A stretch of DNA of 64,000 nt, taken from NCBI GenBank assembly GCA_965649825.1, contig OZ287704.1, positions 1,016,935-1,080,934 on the forward strand, given 5' to 3'. Of the stretch, positions 44,649-54,570 are shown in pieces; the first letter of the stretch is position 1; each line of letters opens with the position of its first letter. Under the pieces are notes generated by a model. It was not told the DNA's origin. It did no database searches and worked only from the letters and a program-made list of their open reading frames with translations. The translations under genes were made by a program, and so were the position numbers. Origin of the DNA: Penicillus capitatus (Eukaryota; Chlorophyta).

Positions 44649-47600
44649 TCAGGAAAACCATTGCCCATACTTTGGTTGGATATGGCCATATGACTGCGAC
44701 TGATGTGCATGCATCAGTGTATCGAGCCGATCGTGTGTTTCTTTTTGCATCCTTCTGGATGTCTGCTGAACGTTAGATGCTTCACCTCGATGGCGTTTTG
44801 CTCCTCGTTTTGAAGGTGATCCGATCTTTATGCGATGCTTCTTGCTCTTTTCGACAGCCAGACTCGCATTTTCATCTGATGGATCTGTTTGTGCAGCATT
44901 GTGGGAGGCCAGTCGTCGCTTCTTCTGCTTTGGCTTGTCGACTGGAGTGTCGACTCTCGTTTCTTTCAGTTTTTCGCGTCTGCGTTCGTTTTTGCCTTTT
45001 CTCTTTTTCTTTCCGAATCCAAACGTCACATCCGTAATCACTGGCACAGATGCAACCATTGAGCAAAAGGGTGAAGATTTCTTGCCTTACCTCTTCCTTC
45101 TTCCAACGCTTTCTGTTTGAGTTTCTGTATCTGTTCCTCTCTTCTATCAATGATCTTACGATTATCGATGGCAAACTCCACAATGGGTCGCCGCTGTGGT
45201 CCAAAGATGTCAGGACTAGCATTCATCTGGCGTAGGGCACACAGCGCATGCTCATGCAGATCCAACTCCACAAACCCTCTCCTCAACGACTTCCCCTTTG
45301 ATGAGTCATCATAAAGCAACTTCGCCTAGAAGAAAGGCGGCAAGTATCGTCCTCACCTCACGGTATCAATCTCGCAACCTGTTTGACGACTGGCTGAGAT
45401 GCCGTTGCTCTTTTTCGGATGGATTCGATAACGAGATGCTCCAATCCGGCTTCTGTCATTGTGCTCGGCAGGTTTCGAATACAGAGACGTGTCTTTGAGA
45501 CAAAGAACAAAGGATTCTTCAGCTTCTCGCGCTTCAGCTGAATGGATCGCTTTCGTATCTCCTGATCTGTTCTGCTGAGTTCATTCCAAGCTTCAGATCC
45601 TTCTTCGATACGACCTTCCTGGAGCAAATAGAGATTCCTTCGATCCTGAACGGCAAATGAGCGAAGAGATAGTGACAGAGAGAATGTAAACAGATCTACC
45701 CACCGCTTTCTGTTTCTCCTGCTTTCTCTTCGTTACGATGGTCTTGACGTCCTGGCGAGACACGGCCTGCTTCACAGTAAAGGACAGTCCGAAAACAGAG
45801 GGTCCCTTTTTTGCTTTATCCTTCCTGAACGCGCAATATCCAAATGCTCTCTCCAAGAAATGAAAGTGGGCGTTTGCCGTCCATACTTTGAATGATCGAG
45901 TGTTTCCAGTGCTCGTCTTTGATCTTGCTCGTTCACATACTCGACGAAAGCAGTGCCTTGACAGGGAAGCACTCAGCGATGGGTTGAGAAAGTACAGCTG
46001 TTATGCCTTTAGACTTGCCGGTGGCCTTGTTTTTGACGACGAACACTGACTTCAATGTTCCAAACTGTTCCATGTAAGACTTCAGAGTGTGTTCATCCAC
46101 ATCTAGCGCAAGACCCGATACAAAGATGGTTCTGGTGAGATCGCTCTGCTTCTTCTTTGTATCCATCTCTGTCCAAAAAGCATTCCTGAAAAAACTTCCC
46201 AGAGTTGCAGATGGATGATAACCTCTTTCCTTCTGCACATCTGTTAAATGAGATGATACGTGTGCTGCTGCTTTCTGTTCGATGGACTCTTCTTTTCTCT
46301 CTTCATCTAGACCAACTATTTCCGAAGGCATGACATCCGGTTGACGGACAAGAGTGCCCGATTGCTCGTGCTCCTCGACATCGTCCTGCTCATTACGAGT
46401 CTTGACATAATTCAGGTCACACTTTTCTCGACACTCACGACATGTCTACTGTCGATTAATGCATTTGCTTTAGAGAGCATCGATTGTTCGTCGGTGTTGT
46501 CGATTACCATCGATTTCAAAACGTTCTCTATTCTTTCGTCGGCGTCACTGTCAATGGACTCTGTCGCACAGAAAACATTAAAATTGAGATTCTACTCAAA
46601 GTGCAAAGAGGTCACCCTCCTGGTGCTGATAGCGTTTCTTTGAAACAGCCCAGTCCACAGCAATGGTACGCCCACAAATGGTCTAAACAAGACACGGTAT
46701 CCCCTGACCCAATATCACTGAACCAACCTGTCCATTGGCATTTGCAATGGCATTCTGAGCATGTGCCCTGGTCGTAAAGTAAGCAAATGCAAACCCTAAG
46801 GCACCGAATACGAACGTCTCAGATGCAGAGAAAACAAAATCACAAGCCTTTGTTCAGCGGAACGTCCAACTTCCAGACATATCCAGAAACAGAGAGCAGT
46901 TCATGCAACTTCTTCGAGTCCATCTAGGCCATCACACGATCCTCCAATCCCCTCGAGCCAACGCAGAATACTCGAAATGGCAGATTTCGAATGATGACTT
47001 TGTTTCGTTTGATGTAGGCTCCTTCTCCACTCACTTGCCGGCACCACAATCGCACGTCCTTCCCATTCTCGATTTTCAACGTCGCGTCATGAAGTTGAGC
47101 AACAGCCTTTAAGGCCACAGCAACCTAAGAGACATGTATCGTCTGCTGCCACTCTGCCCATTCGATGCCAACGCTGTGGAATGTAAAGATCGCCACTTCT
47201 GTCGGACAGCCATCTCGAAACAGATGCGCTGCCGTGCAGAGTGAAGAGGGCACCGGAAACATAACACCCTCTACCTGATCAAACAGCATTCTCATGGCAA
47301 TCGATTTGACAATGCTGTCACCTTTCCAATGGCGTTTGCCCTCTTCTTGACGTGCTGCAGAAGATCGGAGGATAATCCACCCACTGCCACGGAACGCACT
47401 TTGGCATGGATACCCAGAACGGCAAACGGATCTTCTTCTCCCTCACTAATTGCACTTGCCCTTTGTTCATTAACAGCTGACGTCCATTTGCGTTTCTTTC
47501 TCTCATCAAATGCCTCGCGTTCCTTAGCAAACTCAACCTGACAGACACCATCCACCCCACGATCCTTCGATTGCTGTTTCATTCATCGAATCCTCACCTT

Positions 47601-47855
47601 TAATTCGCGATCTCCGACTTTTCGACCGTTGAGTGCGTCCAAAGCGGCTTTTGCGTTTTTGGTCGAATCGAATTCGATAAATCCAATTCCTTTGTGTCCT
47701 CCACGATCGTTTCGTCCGTTACGGATCAGAAAAGATTTTATCACGCCATTCTGTCCATCGAGAAGTTGACGAAAAGCATCGTCATCGAACGCACGGGTGA
47801 TGCCGCGAACGAAGAGCGTTCGTAGCTGCGTCGTCGATCTTGATGTCATTTTCAT
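44649..47855 (-). CDS. RBM28/Nop4-type nucleolar RNA-binding protein
   Basis: Many exons from ATG 47855 to a stop at 44649. RRM1: TLFVRGITRAFDDDAFRQLL and GHKGIGFIEFDSTKNAKAAL. RRM2: NKVIIRNLPF..., SGYVWKLDVPLNKGLGFAFA and YFTTRAHAQNAI. RRM3: RTIFVSGLALDVDEHTLKSY, MEQFGTLKSVFVVKNKATGK and TAFVEYVNEQDQRRALETLD. RRM4: KTRLCIRNLPSTMTEAGLEH, RRGFVELDLHEHALCALRQM and FGPQRRPIVEFAIDNRKI. The last block is characteristic of RBM28/Nop4. The C-terminus is Lys/Arg-rich (KKKRKGKNERRREKLKE), a nucleolar-type signal. The yeast orthologue acts in 60S ribosome assembly. Some middle exons (47300-46340) are only approximately joined. Confidence 0.85.
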
Positions 47856-48166
47856 ACACAATTGCGTGTCCAAAGTATCGATTCCACTGTTGAATCTTGC
47901 CTCTGAACGGAACGGCGCGACGACTGCGCTAATAAACCACCCAACACAAGAAAACCGTCGTCTTTGGATTATTCGAGATGCTAGACTCGAACAATATCTC
48001 GATCGATCTAGTGAGAGAATAGAAGTTGGACAGAGTGTCAATCGCAACGACATCGATCCACCATCACTGTCACATCCGAAAATACTTCGTAGAGGAAGAT
48101 CCCTCCAGCAGATACCAGCTTCGCCGTGCACCTAGATGTGAGAAGTGAGCACAAGTTTGATAGAGA

Positions 48167-51100
48167 TCATGTGTTGTACATCGATGCGTCGCTGTGGTTG
48201 CCACACATACACATCATGCGACGTCTTCGACAACAGTACTTGATTTGTGGATCCGTGCATGGATCAACTGCGCGAAAAGAAAGAAGTGGAGTTGGACAGT
48301 GCTCGCCGAAGATGCATCGCGATCTGCGTCTACGTTTACCTTTGCCTTGGTACTGTTTTTGCTTTTTGCTGGATGCCGGCATCCCACATGGCTGCGGATG
48401 TTGTTTCGGGCTCTGGTCTCCAATGCCGCCTTCTGATTTCGCAGCTGGTGCATCGAGCCCGGCCTCGAAGGACGCGGTACTCGGAAGAGTAGGGGTGCTC
48501 TTCGAAGCAGGCAGCGAAGTTTTGGTGGAACTGCCCATCGGAGTGGACGAAGCAGTCCCTGTGGATGTTGTGCTCCCTCCTCCCTTGCCAGACTGTCCTT
48601 GGTGAAGACTCTCTTGTTTCGTGGTCGAAACGCTGGTCGAAGCAAGTTGTGCCCAGATGGATTTGACATCTTTGGAGGTTCGATGGGCTGGGATCTTAAA
48701 GTCAGGTTTCGATTTTCCTATCGATGACTTAGTTGAGGGACGACTGGAGACAACGGACTCTTCCTTTTTCTTGACTTCGGACGTTTTGGCGGATATGGTG
48801 GTGGTGGGTGGATGTAACTCCGACCAGATGCTCTGGACATCCTTGCTACTCTTGTGCTTGGGGATCGTCGCTGTGGACCACTTGGATTTTTTCTTCTTCG
48901 TTGAGGCAGAAGATAGTGTGCTGACGCTGGACTCTGTTTCATCAGCGGTGGATTTCTCGGTCGTATCCACCGAGGGTGCTGAGACGGTAGAAGGTTTCTT
49001 GCTGGTGACGGATTCCGGCATCTCTGTGATGGTCTTTCCGGCCGTGTCGACCCTTTCTTCGGTGGTCTCTTCTTCCTTAAACTCTTCGAACTTCGGAAGC
49101 TGAGTCTTCTCGCTCTCGGTCTTCTCCTTCGAGGGTGTCGAAACCGTGGAGGGTTTCTTACTGGTGGCAGCGGATTCAGTCATCTCCGTGCTGGTCTTGC
49201 CAGCCTTGTCGACTTTCGATCCGGTAGTCTCTACCTCTTTCGATTCCTCGAATTTCGGAAGCTGAGTCTTCTCACTCTCAGTCGTTTCCTTCGAGGGCGT
49301 TGAAATGGTGGAAGGTTTCTTGCTGGTAGACTCCGACATCTCCGTTATGGTCTTGCCAGCCTTGTCGACCTTCGCTCCGGTAGTCTCTACCTCTTTCGAT
49401 TCCTCGAATTTCGGAAGCTGAGTCTTCTCACTCTCAGTCGTTTCCTTCGAGGGCGTTGAAATGGTGGAAGGTTTCTTGCTGGTAGACTCCGACATCTCCG
49501 TTATGGTCTTGCCAGCCTTGTCGACCTTCGCTCCGGTAGTCTCTACTTCTTTCGATTCCTCGAACTTTGGAAGCTCAATCTTCTCACTCTCGGTCTTCTG
49601 AGTAGTTTCTTTCGTTTTTGATGCTGCTTCCCGACCTTCCGTTTTGCCCTTTTCTGTCGTCTCTGCTAACACCGTATCAGTAATCTCAGCCGTTTGTTGT
49701 CCCTTCGTTTGTTCAGAGCTTTTCGTTTCAGTCGACGGTTTTTCTTCTCCTTTTGTCATTGTCGAGCCCACCTGGTATTCATCAACATCTGCCACGCCTG
49801 GACCAAGGCGCCCAAAGGCCGCTTCTCTGGTAGCTGCCAAATGTTGCTCCGCTCTTTCAGTGCTTTTTTCTCCTTGATCTCCCTGGATTACCTGTCCAAC
49901 TTTATACGTCTTTGTATCGGCGTCGCCTAGGAACTATTCGTTAAGCCTTTCATCATGTCTCTGACATCGCATTCACCTTCAGTCGTGCCAGTCGTTTCGG
50001 CAGCTCCCTCCGTCTCACTTTCGGAGTCACTAAGCGCCATAACGTCGTCTGCGGTAGGCTCGCTGCCAACAGTATACGTTTTCTGTTTTATCGCCACTTT
50101 GCCTGAAGCAGAGCATCATGCCTTCAGAACATAAAAATCATTGCAATACTGTCTTTAGCGATGACAAGGATGTCCTCAACAACCGTTGTCATTGTCTCCT
50201 GAAAAGCAGCAGCCGTCATCACTCCTTGCCCCGAAGACTCTCCCATACTCGCACAAGCAGACGTCGACGACTGGCCTCCTACCTAGAAAGGTGCATGAAC
50301 AGACGGTCACGAAAGAAGCCAGGACCAAACGTGAATCACTTACACCGACAGTTGCTTGTTCGATCTTCTTGAGTTCCAATTCGGCCATAGGCTGGGGAGC
50401 ACACATCCAATCTGCGCAGCAGCAGGGAGTTTCTTACTGGCAGGCGTTCCCCTGTCACTTGCACCACGGCCTCCCGAATAGAGGCAGCTATGATCCTGGG
50501 TCCAAACTCCGACATCACTTCCGCGCAGACCTTTTCTTTGTCGTCTACATCCAATGTATACCAAACACGAACGCCACACGACAGAAACGCCCACCTGATT
50601 TTGCACTCGCTTCTGTAGCAATAATCAAGTCTGCATAGGCAGAGGAGATGATCGATGTCGTTCTCTTTGCTTGTACTTTGACATCGGCTCCATCCGCCGA
50701 TTCAAACATCGCTCCGGAAAGAGCGTCTTCGATCTTTTTTTGCATGTCAATTCCAGTCTACCCACAAAACGCACAAATCACAAAGCGGATCATCGCCTCG
50801 GCGCTATCCATACTTTGTTGACAGCATCAGGTAAGACAATGCGTGTAGAAGAGTGACGTGTGACGACACTGCTGGTCGTTTTGACACTCGTTCGTGTCTC
50901 CGATCCTGTGGTGACGTCTTCCCCGACGCTTTGTACGTGTTTTTGTTCTTTTTCCGTCACGTCTACTTTCTGCTCGGCTGTTCCAGTATCCTCTTTTTTC
51001 GCTTCCACGCCCTCTCCAATATCCGCAGTGCTGCTTGTGTTGCTTTTGGCAACAACTTCTGATCCTCCAGCAAACTCGGATTCACTCGTCGCTGTGGCCT

Positions 51101-51173
51101 CCGCGTTTATCATCCATTGCACGAAATTCTCCGCTCGCAAGCGGGGACGCAATCTCTCTGTTTTGCCTGACAC
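48167..51173 (-). CDS. Repetitive Ser/Thr/Lys/Glu-rich protein with SKDVxSIW motifs
   Basis: Long minus-strand gene. Exons at 51173-50790 (LRPRLRAENFVQWMINAEAT, then acidic), 50745-50580 (IEDALSGAMFESADG; TTSIISSAYADLIIATEASA), 50565-50340 (EVMSEFGPRIIAASIREAVV) and a 557-codon 3' exon (49840-48167). The 3' exon holds about 3.5 copies of a 52-residue repeat (LPKFEESKEVETTGAKVDKA; SKKPSTISTPSKE) and two copies of a motif, HKSSKDVQSIWSEL and HRTSKDVKSIWAQL. The C-terminus is Cys/Arg/Met-rich. The start is unclear: the first exon opens with GTG and a donor-like GTAAGTATG lies upstream at about 51213. No known domain; likely intrinsically disordered with helical segments at the N-terminus. Confidence 0.6.
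49060..49600 (-). repeat. 156-bp tandem repeat in the coding region, about 3.5 copies
   Basis: Blocks reading (minus strand) ESEKTQLPKFEESKEVETTG recur every 156 bp, for example the GCTGAGTCTTCTCACTCTCA segment at about 49261 and 49417. The two central copies are nearly identical; the outer ones are diverged (KEEETTEERVDTAG). Confidence 0.85.
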
Positions 51174-52088
51174 GTTATCGACATGTTTCCGTCCTCACTC
51201 AACGTACATACTTACCTCGACAGAGAGTGAGAGTAGTAAGAATGCAGAAGGCCTATAGAGTGAAAAGCTCTTCGGTTTGTTACAACAGAGCGGATTTCGA
51301 GAAGGGTTACCAAAACAAGGAGATGCGAGCCGCTGAGCCGCATCGAAACTTTAAATGGTCGTCTCGTTATCTGAAACGGACTGACGTCCGATAGACGAAA
51401 CAGAGAAGCGTAATGCGCAGGAATCTATGGTACGGGTTCTATCTTGCAGACCGCACTCGGATACCGAAACGTGAATGGGTCGCTGGATTTGAAAGATTGA
51501 CACACCGGCTCGTGTTTTGACGATAATGAGCATGCAAACAGCCGCGGATGTAACCGTCGAAGACGCTGAAAGCGACAGAGTCGCCTGTCACAGATGGTGG
51601 CACGTGTTTCTTGGAGCTGGACTCTCCCTTCGATTCCCGCCCACGCCTTTCTGACAACAACATTCAAAACGCGTTACGCGTGTCATCAATCATACAATGG
51701 TTTCAATAAAGGGACGAGATGTTCACGAATCCTGTACATTGGAGTGCCCGCGTTGCATTTTGCGCCTCCTTTTACAAGAGATATATCAACAACAAAGACA
51801 GCGTCGTTAATGACATCGGTGAAAGGAGCATGTCCAGAAAGATAACACAAAATGGCAAATGAGCAGGGCCAATCTTCAGGACCATGTCAACGAGGACATC
51901 TGTGTGACAGCTGATGTGTCCGAACGAGGAACCACAGTGAAACAACCTCTAGCGATCCTTCTTTAGAGGCGGCTGTGGTGGCTGGATGCGCTTTTTATTG
52001 TGTGGTCGGTCACATGCAGCAGACAAGCTTCGTTTTCTGAGAGGCGGATCCGAGGCTGACGGAACGTCTTTGTCAACCCTATCAAACC
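51174..52088. other. Gap with possible coding fragments
   Basis: Includes the presumed 5' UTR of the repetitive gene (donor GTAAGTATG on minus at about 51213). Two minus-strand frames look coding: 51663-51439 (VTGDSVAFSVFDGYIRGCLH) and 52085-51957 (KDVPSASDPPLRKRSLSAAC...KKRIQPPQPPLKKDR, ending at 51957). The second may be the last exon of a gene antisense to the hydroxylase, but upstream exons were not found. Confidence 0.3.
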
Positions 52089-52992
52089 ATGGCTGCGATT
52101 GCGTCTAGAGGAGGAAATTTCAGGAATTCTTTGACGAAGAGCTGCTCGTTGACTTCGAATGTGACAGGCGCCGTCTGTAGCGAACGATCCAGAGCGGCCA
52201 GCGCGTTGTCCACCGATGAAGTGTCCTCTCGCCATTCGAGGACGACAGTTCCTCCGATCGTCGGCCAGAACGAAGCACCATCGAGTGATCGCGTCCCCGA
52301 GACGTTGACGGAAGCGATTTCCGTCTTTCTGAGGCACCCGACCGTTCTGGAAGTTCTGGTAGGGATGGTCGGAATGGGATACTACCGCCTGTCCCATCCG
52401 CTGACGGTCACAGACACGCTTGGTGACGCTTCATACCACACACATCCTGTTAAACAGAGGGCTTTTACAGTGGGTGTCTCTGTGGCTGCATTCTGGATCC
52501 TTCAAGAATGGTTTCTCCACAAGTACCTGTTACACTCCGATACACCATGGATGGGTAATGTCACACTTTGTTGGACATCGCCTGAGAACAGACGTACCCT
52601 CTAGGCCGACGCATTCATGCTCAGCATCATCAGAGACCTTTCTACCACGTCTGCATCGACGAACCTTTTCTCGTTTTGGGCGTCATGTGTGCATCCGCTC
52701 TGGTTTTCAAGACCATTTTCCTGAACGCTGCACTGGGAGACACAGCTATTCTGGTGTATTGGTTGATGGGACTGGCGTATATCTGGTGTCATTTTTTGGT
52801 CCACACAAGGTATGTACCGCGCAACAGATTCATGAAGGCCATTCGACGTAATCACATGCGACATCACTGCAAGTAATCTCTATCCATCTTCATGCCTCTC
52901 ACTATTCACGTCTACGTTTCAGGGACAGTCGATATTGGTTTAGCTTCACCTGTCCCTTGATCGACACCGTCTTGCATACAACGCCACGCTGA
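52089..52992 (+). CDS. Fatty-acid-hydroxylase-superfamily membrane protein
   Basis: Three exons: 52089-52554, 52605-52872 and 52923-52992 (introns of 50 nt each). Residues 1 to about 60 are Ser/Arg/Ala-rich, suggesting organelle targeting. Hydrophobic helices follow (VLEVLVGMVGMGYY; FTVGVSVAAFWILQEW; VLGVMCASALVFKTIF; AILVYWLMGLAYIWCHFLV). Histidine clusters of the di-iron superfamily are present: HKYLLH, HAQHH, an H in CHFLVH, and HMRHH. Histidine spacing supports an oxygen-dependent hydroxylase or desaturase acting on lipid or sterol. The substrate is unknown. It is short (about 265 residues) compared with sterol desaturases. Confidence 0.7.
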
Positions 52993-53106
52993 TGCATTTG
53001 ATTACACAGCGGCGAGTAGTTTCTAAAGATTTTTGGTGTTCTTTGAATCCGTCACATCAAAATCATTTCTCATGTAAAAGCGCACACTGTGCAACAGTTT
53101 TCGGCC

Positions 53107-53376
53107 TCAGGGACGGACTTTAATAGTTTTGTATGCTGAGATCATGTTTGCCACTTTCTTGGACAGAACCAAATCCCTCTTGCTTTCTTCGATCACACAA
53201 AACGGCTGTCTTTTGCGAAAGCACTCGCGAATGGCATAGAGCGTTTCGTAACGCGACCGTGCAATCTGCTCGAGGTTCTGCAAGTAATCGCGTCGAACGG
53301 CGGACTCCGACTCGACGCTGTAGCCCAGATGGATCCCAGAGCGTATGAACTTGCGGATGACGTCGGCGCGCGGCAT
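53107..53376 (-). CDS. Small 89-residue protein, unrecognised
   Basis: Single-exon frame from ATG 53376 (MPRADVIRKFIRSGIHLGYS) to 53107. Contains charged helices (VRRDYLQNLEQIARSRYETL; YAIRECFRKRQPFCVIEESK) and ends KTIKVRP. It begins only about 33 bp downstream of the RimM stop on the same strand. Its length and Arg/Tyr/Cys composition resemble small organellar complex subunits, but I cannot name the family. Confidence 0.5.
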   Translation of the reverse strand: MPRADVIRKFIRSGIHLGYSVESESAVRRDYLQNLEQIARSRYETLYAIRECFRKRQPFCVIEESKRDLVLSKKVANMISAYKTIKVRP

Positions 53377-53408
53377 TTACACGAAATCAATGATAGATAC
53401 CCCAACAC

Positions 53409-54450
53409 TCAATCGTCGTCGATGTTCTGTTCTTCGTCAGATTGAGGAAGGTATTTTGCCTCTGATAGCTCCAACAGCCCTTCAGGCGGTGTCACCAGCA
53501 TCCTCCCCCGCTGCAAATCCACGACCGGAACAAACTCTTTCACAAATGGCAGCAATATTGGTCTGATCAACGACACATCAATGCCACGTGGCAGTCCCAT
53601 CACGAAAGATGCCATGGTGGGCGTACTTTGCTTTGTTGTCAGGATGACGGTGGATGATGAGAATGTCGGGTGAGCCGTCTCCAGGGAAGACAGAATCGAC
53701 GCGTCCAAGCATCACGTCCCCTTCATTCTAGACCACGACAGAGAAAGTGAGACGCACGTTTATGATACCACTGTCCAAGTTGACACTTGCTGAATAACAT
53801 CCAGACCAATGAGCTGCTGAATGTAGTATTCGTCTTGAGGTAGCTCCTCCCGTTCGTCGGATGAAATCATCAGCTGAGATCCATTCAACAGAGCGGCCTG
53901 TAGGAGAGAAACATCTCCATACAGCCCATATCTCGCCATTCTGACTTCTTCTCGCTGATCAATGTTTTTAAACTTCAGGATCCAAAGGGAATGGCCTTTG
54001 TAGATATGTGGCCGACCACCCATAGATTCGACCTGTCTCGGACCGGCACGCGTCGTCGCTGCACCCAGCCCTTTCTTCGACGGCTGAATCCATCTAGAAG
54101 GCGTTTTGAGCTGAGGGGAAAGAGATGGGTTCTGTCTATTCGTCCGTCCGACCTGCGTCCCGGTTTCTGCAATCGCTCTTCTGGAAAATCGGTTGTCGGT
54201 TGGACGCGGACTTCGCCATGGACACCATGTGTTCCACCGATCACGCCCACTTGAACCAATTCCTGTGCCAGGATCCTCGCAGAGCTACTGCACGGCGCTC
54301 GATTCGATTTACCGGAGCGTTCGCCTCTTCCTGGAGAGCATAACCCATTACCTGCCGGGCATCTGCCGCAAAGCACGTCCTCTGGGGTCTCTTGCAGCGA
54401 GCAGTGATCCCTGGCTGTCGGGAAGATGCATGGCGCAGAGACGCAAACAT
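53409..54450 (-). CDS. rimM: Organellar 16S rRNA processing protein RimM
   Basis: Starts at ATG 54450 with a transit-like peptide (MFASLRHASSRQPGITARCK). After an intron of about 89 nt the RimM domain follows: ELVQVGVIGGTHGVHGEVRV, QPTTDFPEERL, VESMGGRPHIYKGHSLWILK and FKNIDQREEV. The PRC-barrel half reads DEYYIQQLIGLDV, NEGDVMLGRVDSVFPGDGSP, DILIIHRHPDNKAK, and after a 65-nt intron PILLPFVKEFVPVVDLQRGR with VTPPEGLLEL. RimM binds ribosomal protein S19 and assists maturation of the small-subunit head in bacteria and plastids. Four introns were placed by phase and family alignment. The frame upstream (to 54531) opens with GTG and is less likely. Confidence 0.88.
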
Positions 54451-54570
54451 GACGCGAACAGACGCGTTAAACGCAGACGACGACAAAAATGACGTCCATT
54501 GAGGAATCCGGCCTTTCTTCCTCGCATTCACTCTTCATTTTCGGATCGTTCTGGATGTTCGACGACGCCC

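Noticed and set aside
51963-52397. A 144-codon minus-strand ORF over the hydroxylase gene.
   Set aside because: Antisense to the exon encoding the transit region and first helix of the hydroxylase; no independent support apart from the last 40 codons, which are noted separately.
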